NCBI GenBank assembly: GCA_003993805.1
Contig: RSEF01000031.1
Span: 56,024,443-56,088,442 of the forward strand
From: Himantopus leucocephalus
Lineage: Eukaryota > Chordata > Aves > Charadriiformes > Recurvirostridae
Direction: 5' to 3'
DNA: 64,000 bases
This document shows, one piece after another, positions 11,559 through 22,960 of this stretch (position 1 is the stretch's first letter; every line of letters begins with the position of its first letter). Made by a program: the position numbers and the translations under genes. The notes under the pieces were generated by a model. That model saw only the letters and a list, made by a program, of their open reading frames with translations, was not told where the DNA came from and searched no databases.

Positions 11559-14500
11559 GCTCCTTTGGGAGACTGGAGACCACCTGGGCATTCACCCTAT
11601 CGGTCCACAAGTCAGTGTGTTAATAGCATGTGTACAATGGCCTGTCAGAAAGAGCAGGAGGTATCTTTGAATGGTGCCTCTACAGAACGGTCAGAAACTG
11701 AACGCTGGCTTTTTTTGTTTTCTGAGCCTGTCCCCAGGACAGGAAAAATAGACACTATTTTAAACGCAGAGGAATATAGCCCAATGTAGTTATTTCTCGA
11801 TAAACCTGGTAATTTTGTATCACCAGAGTTAAACACAGGTACTCACTGTACACTTTTACATATACAGGTGAAGTGTTTTTTGAAAGAAGGATTATGGAAG
11901 AAAACTAACGTAAGTGCAGTTGCAGCTGTTTTATGGGCACAGCAAATGTTGACGACTGATTCAGGAAAATGGTAACAATTTTAGACTGCGATTTTCACTC
12001 TGGGAGACTGGTCTATGTATCTACCATCTGCTTGGAGGAAAGCTATGAGCAGGTTCCACAGACTCCTGTGAAAAGCCCAGCGATAGTGTTCATGTCAGGA
12101 CTGGCCCAATAAAAGTAAGCTCTGAACTGAGAAGCTGTGACTTAAATGCACCAGCACTACAGCTCCTGCTGGCGTGTAGCATAAAGGAGCTTTAATTCAA
12201 CCGTGGATCACATGTCCTTCAGAAGGATTTGATATTAGAGACCTTCTGCTTACATATTACCCATATATTAACATTTCTACTACCATGGAGCAAGTCACAC
12301 AAGAATGTTTTTCATATTGCTAACTTGAAAAAGTGCTCCCACATACAGAGCAATTCCATTATTGGGTCCCAGATAGCAAATGAAAGATCTTACAGACAAG
12401 GACTTACACAATGACCCATTCAGATTAAAAGTTGTACAGCCAGCCTTTTTTTTTAGAGCAACAGATACTCTATTAGCAGCCAGATAAACTAAAAAGAGCA
12501 GATATTTTAATATTGTAGCCATTTCTAGTTTGGCGTCATCCGATAAATCTCAGCATTCGTTCTCAAAAACCTTTCTGATTACCCATCCCTGGCCTACACC
12601 CATAGTGGTATGAAATGGGTGACTTATCTCCGTGGACAAAATGATAAGCATAAATATTCAATATTTTTGTGTATTGTAAGAACGCAGAAGTGGATGTGGT
12701 ATAAAATACATCTCACCACTCTAACATAAAGAAATCAAAGCCACAACATCTGTTCTTTCATTTCTCTAAGTGCATGGTAAAATATCATTATATTATCACT
12801 TTTCAGATAAACGTATCTGGAGCTTGAGGGGGCTTCGTGTCCAGTGAGAGATACATTAAATCATTTGGGAGATGGTCACCCAATACACAACTGTAGAGCA
12901 GCAATACTGTATTTCCTCCACCCTTGAGCAATAACTTAAAACATTTACATCTTGTATGTAATGTTTGCGAGGCAGTCGGACTGAAAGTAAGAGTCAGATA
13001 GTGGTGGGAACTCATAGTGAACAAGCACCAAGCAGTGATTGAGCGTGTCTTTGGAAAGCAAGGTGGATGGGCGAACAAAAGTCACAAGGCACATGTAGCA
13101 AATGGGGGATTATATGAACTACAAGAGTGTATGGTAACTTGGAGAGGAAATTTGCGAGGAGGAAGATGAGATCAGCAGATCAAATTCAGGTCGCTTCAGC
13201 TGTATCTGAGCGTACGTAACCAGCGTTCAACGCCCTTTGCACAATGTGTGATTTCACCTGCATCCTTTGTCACACCCAAACAAGACGAAAGACACCTGGC
13301 ATGACCTTACGGAGATGCCATTGCCATTGCGTGTCGTGGCAAAGAAGTCAAGATCTTTTGGTAACGAGACTGATCTAGTCTCTCACCTCCAGAAAACAAA
13401 CTCAACATGCCAACTTTTTGGCAGCTGAGGGGCAGTTGCCTTTGTTCCTGTTCGAGCGCTAGGCTATACTGTGATGCTCAGAAAAGACTATAGTTTGTTA
13501 GCAGCCACACGTATATAGAAAAAGGGACAAACCCCACTTTGATTTAAAAATTACAAGTTGTAATTACAAAAAAATATTACAAGTTGCTGTTCTCTCTCCT
13601 TTTAGCAGCTTATTCTGTAAGTAGTTTTCTACCCAGAGGTGAAGCACTGGCGTGCAGAAATGAGACCATCAGAAGGCTGCAATGAAAGAGGTGAGAGAAA
13701 TAGTCCTGTTCCTGATGAGGTCCATCAGTCTTTAATGTTCCCGTTTCTGCAGGCTTTGGGGCCATCAGCACACGGTGGCTGAAGTTTCTGTTCTCTTCCT
13801 TTTTGTGCTGTGTTTTTATAATCAGCCTCACACACCACCTATGCTCAAGTACCACATTTGTGATGCTTATGTAGAATGTCAATGCAATAAATAATACAAA
13901 GAGTATAATACATAGTGCTCACAGAAATGTTATTGCTGTCTTTTTAACATGTACCTTTTTCCACTGTCTCGCAATGAAAATGTAAAGCGAATGCTTTTAC
14001 TATATAATGTGATAGCACTTTCAGTTGCTAAAGAGGCATTTTAAAGTTGAAAATGTCAGAGGCATGGAGACATTAGAAATGAACATTTCAGTGTTCTCTT
14101 TTCAGACTTATTTGAAGAGGAAAATAAGTTCAGCAATCATAAATTTCCACTTTCTTTTTATCGTTGTTAGAAATATCTCTGCGTACAGCCCAGTCAACAG
14201 CAATTCAGTTGTGATTCATGGTTTTAAAGCCTGAATTATGACAAAAGAAGTCATAAATTGCAGGAATTATTTTCCTTTAAAGATGATGGAGTATCTACTC
14301 TGACCAGAAGGCTTTTAATCTATTATATTTCTTAAATAAATATGCCTAAGCAAGTAATCACTTGCTATTAGCACTCTCCTATGATCACTTCAACTAACAT
14401 AACTCTGTATCACTTAAATAAACTAGCAATGTGCACAGGATAGATTTATGTGAGTTAATTTCTCAGCTCACACTTGTCTCTTTTGCATTCAAAACAAATC

Positions 14501-14603
14501 CCAGAATGTAGCTGTTGGCCGGTATTTGTAGNATATTTGAAAAAAAAAAAAACCAACTGTAGTATTTGTCAGCCAGTTTTTGCTTATATGTTCTGTATGA
14601 TTT

Positions 14604-14626
14604 AAAAAAAAAAACAAACAAACAAA
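14604..14626. repeat. A run followed by CAAA repeats
   Basis: Eleven A followed by three CAAA units. A second A run lies at about 14540-14551, beside an isolated N at 14532. Low complexity. Confidence 0.75.
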
Positions 14627-15968
14627 CTAACAAGATAACAACAATGCATCTGGATAATATGATAGCATTGGAAAACACTTTTTTGTTTAATTTTCCTGAT
14701 GACATGGTAGCTATACTGTTTCAACAGTGGAAAAGGTATGGTTAGTACCAGCAAAAGCTTTATAGCTCTTCTCAGTTACAGAAAGTCCTACTGGTGTAAA
14801 AAGGGGGTGTCCCAAGGGGATCCCTGCTAAGTTAAATTGGCAGATGTCCACTTGATAGAAGTCAAGTACTGAAATTCTGGTGGTTTGCCACCAAGAAGGT
14901 GCCTAAGCAAGTTACATTTTAACTTGTGTAACAGTCATGGAGTGTCTATCAGTTGGTGTTAGTCAATGCAAGTTGTACATCAGAATATTTAAAAATGAAC
15001 TCTTTCAAGTATAAAAACAACAAAAGAGAAGTTCAGCATGAAAAAGCTTATTAATGCTGATGGCAAAAGGTGTAACTTTTAAAGCAACTCTTTATCAAAG
15101 ATGACCTCACCTCTGAGGCAGTTTCTGTCCTTCACCTTTCCTAAATATATTCAGAACGCCCCAAGGGCAGAAGAGTCAGGCTGCCTGGGGCCAATGGGGA
15201 GAGGTCAAACTCTCCTCATTGCTTCATTCGCATAAATCCCAGCAGCTCTATTGGCACTTCTCACCTATAACCAGTGCTGAGAAGAGAACAGATTTTTATT
15301 TGCCTTTTTTTTAAACTGCAAGCTGAAAACAACCAAAATAAAGGACACATAGAAAAGAAGGCCTTTATTTCAGGTTGATCCAAAGTTTACTGCTTTCAGT
15401 CAACTCAAAAATGATTTTGGGATTAAGCAATATTTTCTCATCCTTAAAAAATCATTTTGCTCTGGTTTAGACTTGACTTAAAGAAAATGAGGAACAAAAA
15501 TCTAGCCTGAATGGAAATCCCCAAAATAATCTGAAGCAATGCTTGGACTTCTTTTTTGTCTCTGGTTCCAGCTTTTTTCCTGGGCTTTCAGGGAATTTTT
15601 ATAGGACAAACGGCTTGGCAAAAATCAAATTTGAATTTCTAAAATGTTATGATATCACCACATCTGTATGTTCCATAGAAAAATTTTTTAGCCAGTTCTA
15701 ACAAACTAATCCACTGTACAGAAGTGTCATATGGCAATCATAGTAAAAACGTCTCAGAAAGGTGGTTATTTCCCAGTAATAACTAGTCCATCAGTTGGAA
15801 GTGAAAGTAAAAACAATTTCCCTATTTGATTGTAGGACAGTATCTTCTCCAAGCAGTATTTCACTCTTCTATAATTACTATCTTCAAGTCCATTGGATTT
15901 ATAGGGATGTGGTATGGTATCAAAAAGGTATACAGTGCGAACCTGGAAGTAAAGCCAACTTTTGTTTG

Positions 15969-17515
15969 ATAGAATCATAGGATGGCTTGGGTTGGAAGGA
16001 ACCTTAAAGATCATCTAGTTCCAACCCCCNNNNNNNNNNNNNNNNNNNNNNNNNNNNNNNNNNNNNNNNNNNNNNNNNNNNNNNNNNNNNNNNNNNNNNN
16101 NNNNNNNNNNNNNNNNNNNNNNNNNNNNNAATTTCTTCCTAATATCTAATCAAAATCTCCCCTCCTTCAGTTTTAAACCTTTACCCCTCAACCTATCACT
16201 ACATTCCCTGAGCAAGAGCCTCTCCCCAGCTTTCCTGGAGGCTCCCTTTGAGTACTGGAAGGGGCTATAAGGTCTCCCTGGAGCCTTCTCTTCTCCAGGT
16301 CGAATCACCCCAACTCTCTCAGCCTGTCTCCATAGCAGAGGTGCTCCATCCCTCTGATCATCTTCGTGGCCCTCTTCTGGACCGGCTCCAACAGGTCCGT
16401 GTCCTTCTTATGTTGGGGGTTCCAGAGCTGGATACAGTACTCCAGATGGGGTCTCACAAGAGCAGAGGGGCAGAATCACCTCGCTTGACCTGCTGGCCGT
16501 GCTTCTTTTGATGCAGCCCAGGATGCCGTTGGCCTTCTGGGCTGCGAGCGCACATTGCTGGCTCATGTTGAGGTTCTCGTCAACCAACACCCCCAAGTCC
16601 TTCTCCTCAGGGATGCTCTCAATCATTCTCTGCACAGCTTGTTATTTGTGCTTGGGATTGTTGCAACCCACATGCAGGACCTTGCACTTGGGCGTGCTGA
16701 ACTTCATGAGGTTTGAGCGGGCCCTCTTCTCAGGCCTGTCAAGGTCCTTCTGGATGGCATCCCTTCCTTTCAGCGTGTTGACTGCTCCACACAGGTTGGT
16801 GTCATTGGCAAACTTGCTGAGGGTGCACTCAATCTCAATGTCCATGTCACCGACAAGGATGTTAAACAGCACCAGTCCCAATACCAGCCTCTGAGGAATG
16901 CCACCCATCACTGGTCACCACTTGGACATGGAGTTATTGACTGCAACTCTTCGAGCTCAACCATCCAGCCAGTTCTTTGTCCACTGAGCCGTCAATCCAT
17001 CAAATCCATGTCTCTCCAATTTAGAGACAAGGTTGTTGTGTGGGACAATGTCAAATGCTTTGCACAAGTCCAGCTAGATGACATCAGTTGCTCTTCCCTT
17101 ATCCACCGACACTGTAACCCCATCACAGAAGGCCACCAAATTTGTCAGGCACGATTTTCCTTTAGTGAAGCCATGTTGGCTGTCACCAATTACCTTCTTA
17201 TTTTCCATGGTTCTTCACACAGTTTCCAGGAGGATCTGTTCCGTGATCTTGCTGGGCACAGAGGTGAGACTGACTGGCCTGTACTTCCCTGGGTCTTCCT
17301 TTTTCCCCTTTTAAAAAATGGGGTTATGTTTCCCCTTTTCCCATCAGTGGCAACTTCACCAGACTGCCACAGCTTCTCAAATATGATGGATAGTGGCTTA
17401 GCAACTTCATCTGCCAGTTTCCTCAGGACCCACGGATCCATCTCATCAGGTTCCATGGATTTGTGCACCATCAGGGTACTGCTCTTACACATTGTTCAGA
17501 TGCTTCTCTAACAAA
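15969..17515 (-). mobile_element. CR1 LINE, 5'-truncated, with partial reverse transcriptase
   Basis: CR1 is the dominant avian non-LTR retrotransposon. The left end is the CR1 3' terminus in reverse orientation (AGAATCATAGGATGG, then GGTTGGAAGGAACCTT). Minus-strand translations between 17492 and 16408 show CR1 reverse-transcriptase segments in the expected order: '[15 protein letters not shown]' before 17400, 'VLFNILVGDMD' near 16850 and '[20 protein letters not shown]' near 16600. The active-site box reads Phe-Ala-Asn-Asp instead of Phe-Ala-Asp-Asp (Asn codon at 16804-16806). A frame change between 17190 and 16911 and a stop between 16642 and 16635 also show it is dead. ORF1 and the endonuclease are missing. 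A 100-N gap (16030-16129) removes part of the 3' UTR. The right boundary is approximate. Confidence 0.95.
16030..16129. other. Assembly gap, 100 N
   Basis: Exactly 100 N, the usual placeholder for a gap of unknown size, inside the 3' UTR part of the CR1 element. The true length may differ. Confidence 0.98.
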
Positions 17516-19347
17516 ACCTGGCCTGGTGTATCCAACTTCTACTACTACTTCAGGCTCTGTGGCTTGTATACGATTTCTACAGGCACTTTCTACCAGCCCA
17601 AGGACTTCCATTCATTTCCTTTAAACTCCATTGAGAAACAACTTATTTGTGAGACCTTGCTGGAAGTATTTAATTCCTTAGATTTTCTTTAGGATTTTTT
17701 TTCTCTTTGTCTTGCACCAGTCTTTCACCTTGGTAAGAAAGAGTGTACATTAGATGATCTGCATAGTAGTAGTCATGCACTATGGCATCCAGATAAGAGT
17801 AAAATTTCCTGTGAGGAACAAGAGTGGTTTTGTCATTTTAGAAGTTGAATGGCTTCACATTAAAGATTTTTGGCTTCTTTTTTTTTTTTCCTGCTTTTCT
17901 TTTTCTTTTCCAAAACCAGGCCTGGTTTGAACGTTCAGTCTGCATGTAAACACAGGTGATACCTGAGAAGAATACTATATAGAAGCTCAAGGTTTTTTAC
18001 TATGACTTAAGCCAGCTGTAGCTGTGTCACAGTAAAGCTTGGGTTCTGGGCAGGAGTTACATACCAGGCATAGCATCCTGGAAGGATCTGGTGGATGTTC
18101 AGGTTTGGGTCTAAACTTTGTAGCAGGTAAGCTTAGTGCTTAGACAATCTGACCTTTAATGCAGGTGACCTCAAGAGAACATGTACAGAGCTTTGTCATC
18201 TTTCCCAGGCACTTCAGGTACTGGAGTTTTTGAGAGATTTCAACAGTATTTAGGCAAATTCAGGTAAACAAATCTCTTGTATTTTGGAATGCCAACCCAC
18301 CTCGAGATATGTCATTTATCAGCCTTTTATCCCAACTAAGAAGTGCAACTGGATTTAAATTCAGGTACCTGTTGTGGAGAAGGTGACTGGGGAGGATAAA
18401 AAAAAATTTGCTGGAAAGTTACAGATCGGTTTTCAGATTCCTCTAAGTTCCTCTACCTTATCAGCAATTTAACTTTGCATATATTAATGGCAGCCATCAC
18501 TAAATTTATTTCTGGTCTTTGCAAGTGAAGAAGACAATTGACTAAGAAGGCATCCATGTACATCCCCTCCCCTCACACACACACTTCTTTTAGGTATATA
18601 CCAAACCTGATCAAAATCAAGCAAAAAAACCCTAGCCCAAAATCAAAAGAACCAACAAAATCAGGGCTATCTCCAGTGCGATGCCACTAACGCTTTTCTT
18701 TAGATTATTGAAGGCATTGGAATAGGAGTTTCCTACTCTGTGTAGATCCAGGCTTGTTTTGTGAAGCCAGAGTTAGAATTCATCTTTGGTCCATGTAAGA
18801 AGCAGCCAGGGCATCTGCTCTGGTCTAATTTGGGAGAGGAAAGTTGTCCACATAGTAATACTGAAATTTATGGTAATTTAGCCTAGAAATCCATGCCTTC
18901 TCCCTTTTCACATATGCCATTCATATCACCCTCTAAAATTAATTGGCTTGGTTCTGTAGGAAGTATGTTTGCAGAATCTAAATACTCACTTTTATTTGGT
19001 TTGTGCTTATTTTATGGAAAGCTACATGTTTTCAGGTCAGTGGTCAATGGAATTCTTTTTACAGCTGCCTCCTCCTGTTTATCTTTATCTGTCAGTAAAG
19101 TAAACTCTCTTCTAGTTGTTTAGAAATGAAAGTATTCTGCACTGTCGTGTCTAGGCACTGTGCCACTCGCGGCAGAGTATGAGCTATCGTTACATTATAG
19201 GCAGTGCTTACAAAGCCATACTCTGCACAATGGGAGGCAAAACTCCTGTAGTCTTCAGCAGGATCACTATGGTACAAAGCCGGGAGGTCCTGCATGGGTA
19301 AGAAAGAGTGGACAGAAATGACATTGCATCTTTAAAGTCAAAGGCAA

Positions 19348-19497
19348 GTCGTAGATGCCCCATCCCTGGAAACATTCAAGGCCAGGTTGGACAGGGCTCA
19401 GAGCAGCCTGATGTAGTGAAGGACGTCCCTGCCCATGGGAGTCATACTAGATTATTGTCAGATAATTCCAACCCAAACCATTCTATGATTCTGTGAT
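19348..19497 (+). mobile_element. CR1 LINE 3' end fragment
   Basis: About 150 bases of the CR1 3' UTR in plus orientation. It begins around GATGCCCCATCCCTGGAA, passes through AAGGCCAGGTTGGACAGGGC and CCTGCCCATGGGAG, and ends CCATTCTATGATTCTGTGA with the terminal octamer-type repeat. It is relatively little diverged. There is no coding sequence. Confidence 0.93.
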
Positions 19498-20969
19498 AAG
19501 TAAAATTAATTCTCTTTGTTAGCTCAGATCTACCAAGATCCACACCTACAAATTTCATCTGGGTTAATTTAACTTACCGCTTTTTTCAGTCTTTTTGTGA
19601 CTGGCTTTCCTGCTACTCTCTTGTACTCTGATACGTAGCACGTGGAGGAGAGTCCCCCAGGAACCATCTCCATCCCCTCCTACCCCGAGGCAAGGCACAC
19701 TCATTGGACTTCACCTCAGTCTGAGCTGTTCCTTACACCTTTTGTGCTCAGTGATTTTGTGTTACAGTGTTTGCACTTCACTCGGGTCTCTTCCCAAAAC
19801 CTCACCTCAGTGGCTGAAAAACAGTTCTTCACCAAAAATTGTCATTGAAACATACTGCATGTCTTGAAGCAATATCCTTATGTTTTGGAAGGAAAACAAG
19901 CAGCTTAGCTGCAGCTAACAACATGTCTATGCTCCAGTCAGCTTTTGCCTTTCCCTCTCCATGAGAACAGCATCTCTGAAAGGCTGGATTCCTTCTTTTA
20001 TTTGGCCATATGCTTTCGCTGTAACTATGTTCTTTTCATAACAACCCTACACTAACCATACATTATTAACCCCCAGAGACAGAGACTTCATTTTAACATT
20101 TTCCTGTAAGCACTGCTCAATCCTAGGGTATAATACTAATGTCTTTTTTTTTTTTTCCCCCTGTGCTTACACTTTAAATATAAGAAGGGAAGTGAGCTTT
20201 AAAAAAGAAACAAAAACTGATCTAGTGTGGTGCATCCAAATCTGAATTATTTTCTGGTAGAAAAGAGCATGCAGGTGCTAAAACATCTGTTCTCTCTCTG
20301 GGCTTTAGGTATCCAGCACTGGCTTGTACTTAGCAACTCTCTCCTCTTCCGTATGTGTTTCTTACAGAAGGTTTAACACTTACTTGTTGGACTCTTTACA
20401 GCATTTTTAAATCCAAAACAGAAAAAAATGCTTTCAGCAGTAAATGATAACAATTATTTTCTAGAGTTTCTGTAATGAGGATTCCCCTCTAAATTACCAA
20501 AATTAGAACTTTATTTTGTATCAGGTTCTGTTACTTGTCTCATAGAGAAACCAATGCCCTCTTTAGGTGTATCTGCAATACGCTGCTGCTGATAGCACCA
20601 CCACCATCAGTACTCTGAGCAGATCTACTATATATGAGCAGGATGCCTCAAGAAACTGAAGAAAGAATCAGAAGATATTAAAACAAAGGTGGAACACGCA
20701 TATCCTGCAGGGTGGGACTGCACTGAGAAATGGGGTTTGCCTTTTTGTCTTCCCTTGCTGACTGTGTAAAGATGTGACCTCAGCTGTGGACTTTTAGCAG
20801 ATTCACCAACGAAGGGAGATGTTTCAGAGGAGGAACTGGTGAGCATTAGCCTCCAGCATCGGCAGGGCACCAACTGATGCTTTCTGCTCCTGAAGCTAAG
20901 ACCTCTCTGGGGGAGCAAGAGAAGAGATTTCCTTGACAACAGCTTTTTGATGTCAAGTTGCTCTCAAAG

Positions 20970-21118
20970 GAATTAGTCTTTGGAGAGCTTTGGCACCTGG
21001 AATGACGGGCGCCAGCGCTGGGCGGTGCGTGCTGTCATGTGTAGCTATGAAGGTGGCATGCGAGCACATGGCCAGCGGGTTTTCTGAAGACAAACCCTGT
21101 GTGCTAGATAAATGGAGA
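20970..21118 (+). other. Exon-like open segment with strong donor (unproven)
   Basis: The plus frame is open from 20951 through 21118 and ends at AGA followed by GTAAGT, a consensus donor (GT at 21119-21120). The upstream acceptor TCTCAAAG before 20970 is weak. The encoded peptide (including CVAMKVACEHMASGFSEDK) matches nothing I know. The segment has more CpG than its surroundings. It could be an exon of a non-coding RNA, a lost gene, or chance. Confidence 0.18.
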
Positions 21119-22509
21119 GTAAGTGTAACTTGCATCTTGGCTGACAGACTGAATGCGGCGATGTCTTTCAGAACAAAAAAATTTTTCTGGCCCTTGTTCC
21201 TGCACTTTAGGGAAAAAAAGTTTGTATCAAGAGATCTCAGAAAATCCTGTGATGTCTTAAAAGTCTCAAGCTGAGGCCTGTCAGGATATAATTAACAGAT
21301 GTAGACAGCCACTATCTCGGCATGACTAAGCTAGTTTTACACCGGATAAGCCCGAATTATATTTATTTTCATTTCACAACATGTTCATAATTTTAATGAA
21401 CTAGTGCGAGATACGGACAGGAAAATGAGGCACCGTGACCAATCCTCCTCCCTAAGCTGCTGGGTCTGGTATGTTAATAGAGACAGCTAACAAAGCAATT
21501 GCACTGCAACAATCTCCCCAACAGATTGAGCAACAAGGCTGGCAGAGAGAGGAGGGGAGGGGAGGGAGCAAGCAGTTACCAGGGCTGATTCCCTGGGACC
21601 AGGTCTGTTATCATTCGTTTATCACCAAATCAAACAATTGTAATAACAATAGCTCAAGAACACTGCACTTTACTCCAAAATTACTTGGCCACAGATACCA
21701 AATACTAAAATTATCCAGTTAAATGTGTCTCTCAGGCTGAAACACATGAAATGTTTTTCACACAGGGCAACACTATGCAAACGTGTAGAAAAGTAAGTGG
21801 AGACCAAGGTGTTTTACAAGAAGACACACAGGTAGACAACAGGCTGTAATGCAAGTTAGGCCTTGTCCAGCTGTAAGGTTGCAGCTCCTGCTCTTGTAAA
21901 AGAAACTGCGTTTTTCTACTACTGAGTGCTAACAGGAAGCCTAGGGATGCTCCGCAGTTGTACCTGTGTCTAACATAGCCCCTTTACGGGTTGATACCTG
22001 TCCATGTCAACAGCTGGCCAGAAGTTGACTTGCACAGCAAAGGCTTTTCTGTTGCAATTGTTGCAAACATATGCATCTTATTTAAAAAGCAATTATATGG
22101 TGTCCTGAGAGTGTCAGGTTTAAGTACCTGAACAGGAAGTTTTCTGACACTGACTGAAACGCAACTTACTTCATTGCACCAAATACCATGGCAAAGCATT
22201 ACTTCAAGCTCTAGCAGCTGAAGAGAAGATGATCTAGTGCAGGGCCAGACTCAGCTCTGACCTTGCAGGGAAGGACACAATGATCACACTTGGTGCTGCC
22301 ATATGACGTGGAGCAGGGCTACACACAGCGGAGGTGGGGAGAGAGGAGCACTGAGGAGATAACCACCTGACTTCCTCATACATCCATTCATTGGTTGTAA
22401 GATAACATTCCCCAGGTTCATTAAAACACAAATGTGTGTAGGAATTTGCTCTTGCAACAGCTCTACTTCCTAGGCAAGGCATACAGCAACCTGTTAATAA
22501 GCTATACCC

Positions 22510-22960
22510 ACAAGAACAGTCACTGCTAGCTGAGACCATAGGTCTACCCAGTTCAGCATCTGTCTACTACATTGGCAAGAAGCAGTTGCATGGAAACACA
22601 TAGGAACAGGGTAACGCACAGGGTAACTTCTCCCCCGGTACTCTCTCAGCCCCCAGACACTGTCAGCCCAGGGGTCCTCGTGGGCCAACATTTGGTGACC
22701 CTTTTCCAGACCACTTGACCCGTTTCCTCTTGGAGCTGTGCTAGCTTTTAGCATCCACCCTGTCTTTTGGCAATGAGCTCCAGGGGTTGCACAAAGAGCC
22801 ACTTCCTTTTGTTTGTTTTAGTTTGTTCAGTTTGTTTGTCAGTTCTTCTTTAGCTACATTTGAAGCTCTGTTACTCACTCCCTCTAGCATTCCCCACCAC
22901 CTCGTGCTACCTTCCAACCGTTTTCGTTTATGCTACGGTCCTCTTACATACCCTCCGTGC
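22510..22960 (-). mobile_element. Old CR1 LINE remnant
   Basis: The plus strand reads like the reverse complement of an older sauropsid CR1 3' region. Recognisable blocks are TGAGACCATAGGTCTACCCA near 22533, CTTCTCCCCCGGTACTCTC near 22630, TTTTAGCATCCACCCTGT near 22748, GGCAATGAGCTCCAGGGGTT near 22770 and CACTTCCTTTTGTTTGTTT near 22801. It is heavily diverged and non-coding. Boundaries are approximate. Confidence 0.75.

Larger units (their letters stand above)
901..15968. other. XRCC4-VCAN intergenic region, part 1
   Basis: No coding exon with family resemblance is visible on either strand. The open frames here, up to 166 codons, lack recognisable motifs, and most begin at non-ATG or unsupported starts. 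The stretch holds a degenerate palindromic element (3245-3296), an AAAT microsatellite (3669-3692), a long T run with one N (4072-4100), a GA-rich tract (11528-11558) and an A/CAAA tract (14604-14626). A patch at 6670-6960 mixes unusual non-repetitive sequence with TAATTA-like sites and could be a conserved regulatory element, but conservation cannot be judged here. The rest is AT-rich single-copy-looking DNA. Confidence 0.6.
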
